Part shown: positions 25,231 through 32,200 of the stretch, in pieces
How positions within the stretch are numbered: position 1 is the stretch's first letter
Layout of the letters: every line of letters begins with the position of its first letter
Source: Eutreptiella sp. 'Long Island Sound 2002'
Lineage: Eukaryota > Euglenozoa > Euglenophyceae > Eutreptiales > Eutreptiaceae
Reading direction: 5' to 3'
Length of the DNA: 64,000 nt
Assembly (NCBI GenBank): GCA_964036045.1
Contig: OZ038378.1
Coordinates: forward strand, 162,864,311-162,928,310
The notes under the pieces: model-generated
Database searches by the model: none
What the model was told of the DNA's origin: nothing
What the model saw: the letters and a program-made list of their open reading frames with translations, nothing else
Position numbers and translations under genes: made by a program

Positions 25231-28200
25231 ATAAAAATACAGAACTCTGAGGATGAGGATTTCAGGATTAGAGTTGTACAGCGGGATGACCTGTTGAGGA
25301 CCAAGTCTGGCTAAGACGATCTCCAAAGTATTCCTTCGGTTGATGTTAGCCTCATTCACAATGTCTTTCAGTTTCACAACGTAGTCCTCCTTTAAAACCT
25401 CAAAATCGATCTTGTACACAATTCCAATCTTCCCCATGGCCATGTATGCATACCCCGCGATTACCGATGTTGGCCGGTAGTCATTGCCAACCAAACTCCC
25501 CGTGGATCCACCCAGGGCCCCAAGCATCGGTGCCGCGGCTGTGGGATCCGAACCACACTTGCCTCCACGGCAGAGATGCTTGTATCTAAGGTCTGTCAGA
25601 AAGGTAATCCCAGAGCCAGCAACGCCGTTCTTCCAGCGGCCCATCACAATCTCATGCCCCGGCGGCATTGTGTTCTTGTTCCGCAAGTTCACTAATTTGA
25701 TGACATCTTGCTCACCCACGATGTCCCACAACGTTTCAAGCCATCCCAGGGTCTCTTCCGCATACGTCTGTACACGTTTCAGACTCCCTATAGCCACAGG
25801 GGTACATAAATATTGCAGGGGCTGAGACTCTTGACTAGCTGGGAGGGGTTCTACCCCCCCCCCTTCAATAGCCTTTTGTGTTTTTGCCTGGTTTTTGATT
25901 GTTTTTATACAAATTGTCAACCTTGTTGCACATCGTTTGTGTTGCTTCACGGGGGGGGGACCCCTCATTCTGGACCCCAACTACCCCCCAACTAACTGTT
26001 GGCCGGAGGCCCCTTGGGGGGGGCTTGGGAGGGGCGTCGGGGGGGGGGGGGGGGCGGGGAGGGGCGGTTCCCTAGGGGGGGGGGGGGGGCCTCCGAACAG
26101 TTGGGTACGCGGCCCAAGTGTGATCCGACAGTTCGCACCGCCCCTTCCCACAAAAGAGGTTTGCGCAGTAGTTCAACTCATGAGGCGGGAAGAAAATTGC
26201 TCTGCGGGGGGGGGGGGGGGGGTGACACGGAAGCCCATTTTCCCAACCCCCCCCCTCCCTCCTTGGCCGCCGTGACCGGAGGGCGGGGTTCAGGGCGGGG
26301 GTGCCCGACCTGCCGTGCCGGGGGGGGGGGGGTGGGGTCAACTCAACATCTATAGCTCAAAATGAAACCCACGTCGCGCTGATCATTTTGACTACTCAAA
26401 TGTGGGGGGGGGGGGGGGATTATTGGTGGAAAAAACTTTTTCGGGCCAAATTTTGTGTTCCTGTGCCTTTGGCGCCAACATCCGTTCTTACACAAAACAA
26501 AAGGCCCAACACGAAACCCCATTTCTCCAACCCCCCCCCCTCCTTCGGCGGGCGTCCATGTCACCCCCCCCCCCCCCCCGCAGAGCAATTTTCAGGTTGC
26601 CTGACCATCACGGACTAGGCTCAAAACCCCTAGACAAAGGGGCCCAAGGGTAGAAGCTGCAGCTGCTTGGTCCGTCCAGACCGCTAAATCTCCGTGCCGC
26701 GTCAAGTGCTCCCCCCAAGTCAAGCGCTCAGGGTAGTGCTTCTGGTGCTTGTGTACAATTGGGCGCCCATCAGCTCCTTGGGCTGGTACCTTGACAGCTA
26801 GTTGTTGGCCGGAGGCCCCTTGGGGGGGGGGGGGTAGTTGGCGTCCGGCCGGACCCCCCCCTTGGGGGGCGGCTACAACTGGTCCTGATGCGACACCCCC
26901 CCAGCTATCTGTCAAAACTGGTGGGGGTCGGCGGGAGGGTGGGGGGGGGGGGGGGGTATTGGCAGCTTGGCGGGGATGGGGGGCTGCACGCAACCCACTA
27001 CTATCACATGCATACGTCAAGGGGGTGAGTGCGGGCATGGGGGTATAGAGGAATGTATGCGATAATAGCGATATCTTGTCTTTGCCAGGAAGAAAATCTT
27101 AAGGGTCTTAAGGACTAAAGGCATAGTACCCTTCTCAACTAAGCATGGGACAAAAAATTCAATTGCCTTTGGCAAGGCACCTCGAAGAGGGGAGAGGGAC
27201 AACCTTTCTTGAGCTGCCCAGGCTGGAAAACTGCATTAGCAGGTTGTGCCCGACCCCTTGGGAGCCACCCCCACACACACACCCCAATAGGGTGAAAAAC
27301 ACATAAAGAGGGGCTAAAACATGCTTTACATAGGATATTTGATCATTTTGGATGGTCAAAGTATCAAAAAAATCAGTTTCGGAAATTTCCATTTTTTTGA
27401 GCTGCCGAGGCTGGAAAACTGCATAAGCAGGTTGTGCCCTAAACCCCTTGGGACCCCCCCCCCCCCCCCCAACACCCAAATAGGGTGAAAAACACACAAA
27501 GAGGGTCTAAAACATGCTTTACATAGCATATTTCATTATTGTAAATGGTCACAATATCAAAAAAATGTTTTGCAAAAATTTTCCATTTTTGACCTGTAGA
27601 AGGTGGAAAACTGCTGAAGCAGTTTGTGCACACACCAAAGGCCATTGAACCACCTACAAACAGCAATTTTGAAGCTTTTGGGGGGCCCATGGCTCGGGCT
27701 AGATGGGCCCACTGGCCACTACATGGGTCCCCATGGGTGCTCAAGTACCCGTATTATCACCAAATGATCACCCAAACCCATCCTAGGGGCAACGGAAGGG
27801 TTTCATGAAAAATCGAATTTCAAAAAACTTCCACGTGCCACTAAACAGCCTACCCAGCGTGAAAACGGCTAAGTCCTCACTAGCAAGGGGCCATAGGGGG
27901 GGGGGGGGGCGACTGGGGGTACCTGGAGTTGGGACAAGAAAAAAGTTCTTCAGGACCCAGGTCCAAATACACACACAGCGGCCACAATACGCAAAGAAGC
28001 TTTGACCCCCCCTCCCAAAAAGGGGTACTCAGGTGCGGGGGGGGGGGGGGACGGGTGTCAAAATCCAAAAAAATCATTGGGGGATCATTTTTGGTCCTTA
28101 AAATGATGATTTTACAAGGGGTTAGACGTTAGAAACCATACATTGGGGCATGCTACGCAAACAACCCCCAAAAAGGGGGGTATATGACGCTCGCGCCTGC

Positions 28201-31200
28201 GCTTGATCTAACAACCTCTCTTCAAGGTGATTTGGCGCCGTTGGCGCCATGGCCCCCACACCGCTATCTTTCAAAACTCGGGGGGGGGGGGGGGGGCTGG
28301 GGGGTGTCGCATACAAGGACCGGGCCCAGCCGCCCCCCCCGGGGGACCCGCGGAGTCGCCCCCCCCCCCCCCCCCCGGTGTGCTGCTTGTTGTAGTTGCG
28401 CAGCAACAGTGCATGCTGTGCATGCTGGTGCAGGAGACAAAGAGTCCAAATACCATTGTTTGGCAGAACATTGTCTAAAACAAAAAAGCGGGGAGCAGTG
28501 GAGAGCTGGAGAGGCGGGGAAAGAGGGGGGGAGGGTGCGGTGTGCAAAGTGCAAGGTCCCCCCACATCATGCAGATGCATATCACAGACCACAGCATGCA
28601 ACACTTTCGGCAAAGTAAATAAGGAGCAAATTTCAGTGTTCTGCGGCATGCTTCAAAAGCCCCACCAACAGGCTCAAAAAACAGGTGCTGCGCTGCCGCA
28701 TGCTTCAACCGCTGGTGCCTGCCTTCAAGGGCTCAATTGATCAGTGACTGAAAACCCCAACAGCCTCCCCCGCCCCTTCAGCATCACAGATGCACACCCA
28801 AAGGTTGTATCCTTATGATACATGACCTCTTGTTCAAAGAAGGTCCTTGCAGGGCTCAGTATCACAATGAAATTGATGACTGACCTGAAATGAAAATGTA
28901 CAAATGCGCCAAGGTGACAATTGGTGGCCTGGTCTGGTCCTGTCATCACACATTTAATGAATGTTGTGATGACCGCAAAGGCCTCCATTGGTTTCTTCCT
29001 GCCTTGGCTTCACTTTGCCCATGGGGGGGGGGGCTGGACCCAGTCCCACTGCAAACCCCCCATCTATCTGTCAAAATTCGGGGGGGGGGGGGGCTGTGTG
29101 CCACCCACTACTACCTTTCAAAACCCGGCGAGGGGGGGGCTTTAGGGGGGGGGGGGCACACAAGGACCGGTCGCGGCTGCACCTCTACAACTTTGCCAGT
29201 ACGGGGATGGGGATATGGATGGGGGGGGGGGGGAGAAGCAGGAAGACGAGCAGGAGGACGAGCAGGGGATAAAGATGGAGGTGGGTACTTTAGGGGTGTG
29301 ATGCGGTAGCCTCACCTGTTCAGCCCATCCATGTGCAGTAGAGCAAACCTCTTTCATGCAGGCAAAACCAGCAGATGCAAGTGGCACACACTCATACTGT
29401 GGGTAATCCAACTGTTGCCAAGAAATCAAGAACGTCCCCCTTTGGCTTCACAACAGAACCAGCAGCGGCCTTTGCGGCAGCTACAATGGGGGCACCAGGT
29501 CTGCCCTGTGGCACGCTGGTTCAGGGAAGGGGTGCAAGTGTGGGTGGACAGGGAAGCCTTGGAGGCCAAACAGCTGTTTTGCACTGGCTGGGGTGCAGCT
29601 TTCAGGGTGCACAAGGGGTTCAGGTGTTTACAGGCAGCAGGGGACGGCTGTGGAGGCGTACAGGGGTAAAGGGGCAGAAGGGCACAGACCTTGGTAGAAC
29701 TGGTTGTGAATTGTGGTGGCCAGAACCTGCTGCCCTGACAACAGATTCGTCTGATATATCTGAATGGCAGACTTGTAGCCCGTCTCCTTCACAACATCCC
29801 CCAACAGCGATGTGGAGAACTCCATGTTGCTTTCATACGAGGCATAATTGCTTTCATGTGCAAACAGCACGAGGGCATTCTTTATCAGTTGAGCCTTCCG
29901 CACCAGGGCCCCTTTGGTGGCCGCCACGCTGTCAACCCACATGAAGATCATACCAAGCGTAGCAACTGAAACTGCGATTACGGAGGTCACCGATGTGATG
30001 ACAATGAGGATCCGAGTAGTGGGCTTCATGGAGGAGTACGTAGACGTGTTCTTATTGAACAACTTCATCCGCACGGTGCGCCAGCATCGGGTCCATCCCG
30101 TGCTCCAAAACTGTGTACATCTCCCCTGCCACGCCTTCACACGGCCTCCTGCGGTAACGCCCTCCTGCACAGTACCCTGGGCCCCGTTGCCATACATGAG
30201 CCTCTCATACACAGCCTTGGTTTCGTCAAAACTGACCAGAAACCCTTCAAGTGCTCTTGGCAGGACCTCATCAACTGCAACCTGTTATGAGAGTTGTTGG
30301 GGGTTCCTATGGGTTGTTCAGGATTGTGAGGGCTGGAGGGCTTGTCATGGCTGTTTGCCTCGGTGGAAGGGGGTTTGGTGGATTGGGGCGGGATGGGAGG
30401 GCCGGATCAACGGACAGATGCTGAGTGCACACGAAGCGCACATCGGTGTGGCTGTGTGGCTTTCATGTCCACTTTCTTGTTTCCTGCCACAGAAAGTAGC
30501 AAGGGGCCCATTCCACCCAATTGCAGAGGAGGGGCCTCGAGCAGAGGGGGTCGTTTGGGGCATGATGGGATGCCCTGCGCAAGATGAACTGAGCCACCTG
30601 CCACCTCAAACAGTGCGCACGCGATGTGTGCATCGGACCGCTGCACGACCCGGCTCTCGATAGAAGGAGGCTCACTCTTCCGGGGGGGAAAGGGGGGAGG
30701 GGGGGCACGAAAGTAGAGGGGAACAGCTACTGAAGAGCCTTTGAACCCAAGCACTCAATATACTCAAAGCAGCTATTTGGCAAGTCTGTTTGCCAAGGTC
30801 TGGTCTGTCTGACCGTTGATTGCACGGGACTTTTTGGTCCTAACGGCAGCAAGACAGTTTTCAGTTTTCAGTTTTCGTACATGAAAATGTACGTGTCACG
30901 GCTGATACCCTCAGCTCAGCCGCTTTCTTGGAGAAGGACACAGTAACCCAACCCAGTCACAACATTTCATGCAGGTCTAGTGAGGCACCTCGACTTCAGC
31001 AGCGGTGATGTGGCTTTCCATGCTCATGAACAAATTCTGCAATTGTTCGATTTGGACAAACCCATCAATGGCTATGGTGTCGAATGCAGTCTGCAAAGCT
31101 TCCAAACTGAACTCCTCCTGGTTGGTCTGCATCAGGTACTCCGCCTCATCATATGCCTCCCCGCTGTCATGCGCATTCAAGGTGATCAGGGTCTCTCCTG

Positions 31201-31342
31201 GTTCGCCCTGGTTGTCTGGATTTTCGGCATCAGGCTGCTGCTTGGCACTGGAGCCACTTGCAGGTTCTCCGACCATTGCCTCCTCATCGGCTTCCATGAT
31301 ATCATCGGCCGTCATGATGGTGACTGGTTGCGTGTCAGCCAT
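3757..31342 (-). CDS. Transmembrane adenylyl cyclase with four repeated sensor units (ten-exon gene)
   Basis: Predicted membrane-bound class III adenylyl cyclase, making cAMP from ATP on the cytoplasmic side in response to an external signal. Coding exons on the minus strand, 5' to 3': 31342-30989, 30281-29690, 25787-25246, 21433-21155, 20777-20621, 19747-19400, 18748-18346, 15941-15701, 7696-7451, 4023-3757. Together they total 3,429 nt, which is 1,142 codons plus stop, and all nine junctions are phase-compatible. Layout in residues: acidic cytoplasmic N-terminus 1-208; membrane segment about 209-233; extracytoplasmic region to about 798 with four Cys...Cys...DYR units; membrane segment 799-819; linker helix; catalytic domain about 865-1095. 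Catalytic features: metal aspartates D880 (FFSD) and D924 (TIGDAY), base selectors K920 and D1032, transition-state pair N1039 and R1043. Single catalytic domains of this type work as homodimers. The ligand is unknown. Seen: motifs and splice phases. Inferred: joining, substrate and topology. Confidence 0.92.
4574..4762 (+). repeat. Left arm of a 185-bp inverted repeat in cyclase intron 9
   Basis: This segment reappears in inverse orientation at about 5933-6118 with roughly 90% identity by eye. Both lie inside the last intron (7450-4024). One reading frame is open in both copies (residues like [18 protein letters not shown]). The differences between copies show no clear excess of synonymous changes, so I do not call it coding. 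Confidence 0.8.
5933..6118 (-). repeat. Right arm of the 185-bp inverted repeat in cyclase intron 9
   Basis: Inverted counterpart of 4574-4762. The spacer between the arms is about 1.17 kb and holds several poly(G) runs. If transcribed with the intron, the arms could pair as a long imperfect hairpin. Confidence 0.8.
6538..6741 (+). repeat. Left arm of a near-perfect 204-bp inverted repeat in cyclase intron 9
   Basis: Starts gcattggccacctt and ends aagcttgtgt. The same sequence, reverse complemented, occupies 7031-7234 with very few differences. The spacer is 289 bases. Confidence 0.92.
7031..7234 (-). repeat. Right arm of the near-perfect 204-bp inverted repeat in cyclase intron 9
   Basis: Reverse complement of 6538-6741, opening acacaagctttgggag and closing aaggtggccaatgc. 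It lies only about 215 bases downstream (in gene orientation) of the exon 9 donor, so it would be a strong hairpin in the pre-mRNA. Confidence 0.92.
7451..7696 (-). CDS. Adenylyl cyclase exon 9 (catalytic domain, second half)
   Basis: Codes residues 973-1054, phase 0 at both ends (acceptor cacttcag, donor cag|gtgtgc). The first 35 or so residues are a hydrophilic, Lys/Glu/Pro-rich stretch not found in a minimal cyclase domain. Then comes [13 protein letters not shown], the beta-strand region that normally reads R.GI..G....G, followed by [16 protein letters not shown]. In class III enzymes the Asp in FDVWG (D1032) contacts adenine, while N1039 and R1043 of VNLASR stabilise the transition state. 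The exon ends GRIQ. Confidence 0.95.
7780..7945. repeat. Short tandem copies of a dispersed 'taacccctgccttctcgggg' repeat
   Basis: Three staggered copies of a unit containing aacccctgccttctcgggg, followed by aaggggacaaaatcagaagtg. The same unit recurs near 46170-46300, 56205-56520, 56870-56945 and 62160-62230, so it is a dispersed family. Confidence 0.7.
8418..11750. repeat. Long version of a composite dispersed repeat (in cyclase intron 8)
   Basis: Three sections in order. First, about six tandem or near-tandem units of 170-200 bp (8418-10205), each with acatgctttacata, tttttgagctgc and gcaggttgtg; these are interrupted at 8890-9430 by an array of accccccaaatagtatac motifs. Second, two tandem units of about 200 bp (10911-11310) containing atggctcgggct and ctcaagtacccgtatt. 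Third, a poly(G)/poly(C)-rich section (11330-11750) ending tgatctaacaac. A shorter copy with the same order lies at 27147-28240, and one unit of the first section lies at 31440-31640. No protein-coding content was recognised. Confidence 0.85.
9624..9659. repeat. (CA)n microsatellite
   Basis: Uninterrupted CA dinucleotide run inside the composite repeat. Comparable CA/TG runs occur near 22687-22717, 24600-24640, 33600-33628, 45199-45235 and 48747-48795. Confidence 0.9.
11751..15700. other. Remainder of cyclase intron 8, no exon supported
   Basis: Exons 8 and 9 join in phase without anything from this stretch. It holds scattered poly(G)/poly(C) runs. A segment near 15080-15160 (ttgtgtttaaggaca ... 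ttccggct) recurs at 32672-32745. A block of about 45 bp at 12650-12698 (cgcctattggc.tctcgccc) recurs at 50793-50838. Minus-strand frames at 13656-14423 and 15129-15578 are open but show no recognisable domain, so I leave them uncalled. Confidence 0.55.
12264..12345 (+). repeat. Three tandem copies of a 28-30 bp unit
   Basis: The phrase tgtactttgtcagagatgg occurs three times back to back. It lies within cyclase intron 8 and no coding role is evident. Confidence 0.88.
15701..15941 (-). CDS. Adenylyl cyclase exon 8 (catalytic core)
   Basis: Codes residues 893-972 (phase 2 in, phase 0 out; donor acg|gtatgc). It continues the catalytic domain with [16 protein letters not shown], equivalent to the family's SPEELV..LN..Y..FD, then [18 protein letters not shown]. 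The first Lys of the KTIGD motif region (K920) is the residue that pairs with adenine in adenylyl cyclases; guanylyl cyclases carry Glu there. D924 is the second metal-binding aspartate. The exon ends after [12 protein letters not shown]. Confidence 0.96.
18346..18748 (-). CDS. Adenylyl cyclase exon 7 (last sensor half-unit, membrane segment 2, start of catalytic domain)
   Basis: Codes residues 759-891 with split codons at both ends. It opens with [17 protein letters not shown] and [13 protein letters not shown], the classic closing half of a Cache-type sensor. Next is the hydrophobic segment [20 protein letters not shown] (799-819) followed by basic residues, and a signalling helix ending [13 protein letters not shown]. 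Last is [13 protein letters not shown], with D880 as first metal ligand. The donor is atcag|gtggtc. Confidence 0.96.
19400..19747 (-). CDS. Adenylyl cyclase exon 6 (sensor units 3/4)
   Basis: Codes residues 643-757. The first part ([13 protein letters not shown] and [10 protein letters not shown]) closes sensor unit 3. The second part ([18 protein letters not shown] then [12 protein letters not shown]) opens unit 4, which is completed by exon 7. The acceptor is cgtctcag and the donor caag|gtacac, and both phases fit the flanking exons. Confidence 0.95.
20621..20777 (-). CDS. Adenylyl cyclase exon 5 (sensor unit 3, Cys loop)
   Basis: Codes residues 590-641 plus the first base of 642. It contains [19 protein letters not shown], matching [11 protein letters not shown] in unit 1 and [11 protein letters not shown] in unit 4. 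Three cysteines (612, 618, 635) could form disulphides outside the cell. The acceptor is actgtgcag. The donor chosen, cacgag|gtgttc, is the site that restores the frame into exon 6; a nearby gtagag would not. Confidence 0.85.
21155..21433 (-). CDS. Adenylyl cyclase exon 4 (sensor unit 2)
   Basis: Codes residues 497-589, phase 0 at both ends. It carries [11 protein letters not shown] (cysteines 507 and 510), [16 protein letters not shown] (D536) and [13 protein letters not shown], which repeat the order seen in units 1, 3 and 4. The acceptor is actgcacag and the donor gaggag|gtttgg. Confidence 0.93.
22330..22445 (-). pseudogene. Relic or alternative exon of the cyclase sensor unit inside intron 3
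   Basis: The minus strand reads [19 protein letters not shown], closely matching the opening of sensor unit 4 in exon 6 ([18 protein letters not shown]). It then runs into a string of T (22337-22348) that codes Phe residues where the functional copy has FSFL. A good donor (tatg|gtgagc) follows at once. Exons 3 and 4 join in phase without it, so it is most simply a leftover unit. A regulated or alternative exon is the other possibility. The acceptor side is unclear. Confidence 0.7.
22939..24367. mobile_element. Non-autonomous hAT-like DNA transposon (1.43 kb) in cyclase intron 3
   Basis: The left end reads CAGGGGTCCAAGGTTCCC; the right end, reverse complemented, reads CAGGGGTCCAAAGTTCCC (17 of 18 identical). 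Terminal repeats starting CAGGGGTC are typical of hAT elements. The 8 bases outside the left end (acacacac) and right end (acacacta) agree at 6 positions, as a worn 8-bp target duplication would, though a CA run makes this weak. Just inside each end is an array of a unit like AAAACGGGG, in opposite orientations (22990-23118 and 24126-24232), as subterminal repeats usually are. The interior has long open frames on both strands (for example 23597-24121 minus) but no recognisable transposase. Confidence 0.82.
25149..25231. repeat. (CAG)n/(CTG)n repeat just inside cyclase intron 3
   Basis: Mostly CAG on the plus strand with CAA interruptions, so CTG in the sense of the cyclase transcript. It begins about 14 nt after the exon 3 donor (aga|gttctg). 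It is intronic under the exon model used here. Confidence 0.9.
25246..25787 (-). CDS. Adenylyl cyclase exon 3 (sensor unit 1 and start of unit 2)
   Basis: Codes residues 317-496 after a split Gly codon. Order: [19 protein letters not shown] helix, [19 protein letters not shown], then [13 protein letters not shown] (cysteines 388 and 393), [16 protein letters not shown] (D418), [13 protein letters not shown], and [14 protein letters not shown] opening unit 2. The acceptor is ggctatag. The donor aga|gttctg is not a strong consensus, but it gives the phase required by exon 4, and the protein then aligns with the other units (NPEILIL matching SPKDFSFL). Confidence 0.9.
25978..26100. repeat. Copy of a short dispersed 'ctgttggccggaggcccc' + poly(G) element
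   Basis: The core caactaactgttggccggag is followed by a long G run. Related copies lie at 26800-26880, 45520-45600 and 48598-48665; three of the four copies also carry cgccaacta or its complement on one side of the G run. All four copies are intronic. Confidence 0.75.
26184..26601. mobile_element. MITE copy 1, terminal inverted repeats, in cyclase intron 2
   Basis: About 418 bp, with ends GGCGGGAAGAAAATTGCTCT and, reverse complemented, GGCAACCTGAAAATTGCTCT, so about 16 of the inner bases (GAAAATTGCTCTGCGG) match perfectly. It is flanked by the trinucleotide TGA on both sides. A second, almost identical copy is at 41541-41964. The interior holds four poly(G)/poly(C) runs and no ORF of note. 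Three-base duplications occur with PIF/Harbinger and CACTA elements; the ends fit neither consensus exactly, so the superfamily is open. Confidence 0.85.
26800..26880. repeat. Copy of the 'ctgttggccggaggcccc' + poly(G) element
   Basis: Contains tagttgttggccggaggc, a G run and tagttggcgtcc. It is closely related to the copies at 25978, 45520 and 48598. Confidence 0.75.
27147..28240. repeat. Short version of the composite dispersed repeat (in cyclase intron 2)
   Basis: Same order as 8418-11750: two units with catgctttacata (27190-27590), one unit with atggctcgggct and ctcaagtacccgtatt (27640-27850), then the poly(G)/poly(C) section with agaaaaaagttcttc, ending tgatctaacaac near 28215. The two copies begin with the same phrase, attgcct.cggcaaggcac. 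Confidence 0.85.
28241..29689. other. Rest of cyclase intron 2, no exon supported
   Basis: Exons 2 and 3 join in phase without it. It contains several G/C homopolymer runs (28278-28375, 29020-29235). A minus-strand open frame at 28725-28988 has no recognisable family. Confidence 0.55.
29690..30281 (-). CDS. Adenylyl cyclase exon 2 (cytoplasmic region, membrane segment 1, start of sensor)
   Basis: Codes residues 119-315 plus one base. It starts in phase 0 after ctcataacag with [18 protein letters not shown]; an in-frame stop lies directly upstream, so the exon cannot extend further. After a basic stretch ([11 protein letters not shown]) comes the membrane segment [20 protein letters not shown] (from residue 209), then the extracytoplasmic start with [17 protein letters not shown] and [12 protein letters not shown]. 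The donor ccaag|gtctgt gives phase 1, which fits exon 3. Confidence 0.93.
30989..31342 (-). CDS. Adenylyl cyclase exon 1 (acidic N-terminus, start codon)
   Basis: Codes residues 1-118 from the ATG at 31342 ([20 protein letters not shown]). The segment is strongly acidic, with Gln/Asn-rich parts and a helical stretch [15 protein letters not shown], and has no known domain. The donor gtcgag|gtgcct leaves phase 0, matching exon 2 (AEVE|VAVDEV). The composition, the clear ATG start and the phase match support it as the first coding exon. A small extra exon in the 707-base intron cannot be ruled out. Confidence 0.78.
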
Positions 31343-31439
31343 ATTAGTGTTGAGGCGTCACAGCACTGTTGCAATAAACTCCTAACAAACACAGGACAAC
31401 CCCCATTCTGCACACAACCTACATGCATCCCCATTCCCC

Positions 31440-31640
31440 ACCCTGGGCCCCAATGGCCGAAGAAGGTGAAAAACACATAGTGAAGATCCAAAAAATGCTT
31501 TACGTGGGAATTGATCATTGTGGGTGGTCACAATATCGAAAAAACCCAGTTTGGAAAGTTCGATTTTTGAGCTGCTGAGGCTCAACAATACATGAGCAGG
31601 TTGTGTACAATTCCCTTGGGAAGCCCCCCCCAATGGCCAA
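31440..31640. repeat. Single unit of the composite repeat, 100-300 bp upstream of the cyclase start codon
   Basis: Contains aaatgctttacgtg, tttttgagctgctgag and gagcaggttgtgtac, the same key phrases as the 170-200 bp units at 8418-10205. It sits where the promoter or 5' untranslated region of the cyclase gene would be expected. Confidence 0.8.
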
Positions 31641-31959
31641 ATGGGCAAATGATAGCAAGCAATGGCAATGGAACTGTAAAGCATGTTGATAGAATGTGTC
31701 TTGTCTGGTGCTTGCTGCGCCACCTGTAGAAGAATGCATGGTTCTCTTTCATTTTGATGCATATGGAATTGCAACAGCCTATCCATGCCAAACACCTGGA
31801 ATTCCTTGTGTCTCTGGCTGAGCAGAAGAAAGCATGGGCCAGTCCTGTTGTCCCTCTGAAAATGCACCACTGTCCACTGTCAAGTAAGTATGCAACCACC
31901 ACCACAACTCCACGAGCGGTAATACAGGTGGAACCTGCGAAAAAAATTATCATGCATGT

Positions 31960-32200
31960 ACCTTTGCGGCCACTTTTTCAGACAACCTGTGTGTGGCGCA
32001 GGTGGCGCGCAAAAGTGCCCGCGAAGGTGCAGGCCAAAATGCCACAAGGGTGCCCCCAAAAGGGCCCACGAAGGCAGAGGCCAAGGTGCCGGGCACCCTC
32101 CCGTGCACTCCTGTGGGCACTTTGCCGAGCACTTTCGCCTATGCCTTCGTGGGCACTTTTGTGGGCACGTTTGCAGCCACTTTTGCTCGGACGACCTACA
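31960..32200. repeat. Inverted arrangement of 'gggcacttt' motifs
   Basis: The left half carries aaagtgcccgcgaagg-type phrases and the right half the complement (gggcacttttgtgggcac). The outer phrases tttgcggccacttttt and tttgcagccacttttg are also alike. Related gcactttggca and gggcacttt phrases recur near 36420-36500 and 37320-37345. Confidence 0.6.

Noticed and set aside
24961-25250. Poly-Gln or poly-Cys extension of the cyclase exon 3 frame
   Set aside because: It is the CAG/CTG repeat after the splice donor. The frame into exon 4 and the repeat-unit alignment require splicing before it.
28725-28988. 87-codon minus-strand frame in cyclase intron 2
   Set aside because: Some resemblance to sensor-domain strands, but no motif or splice-phase support.
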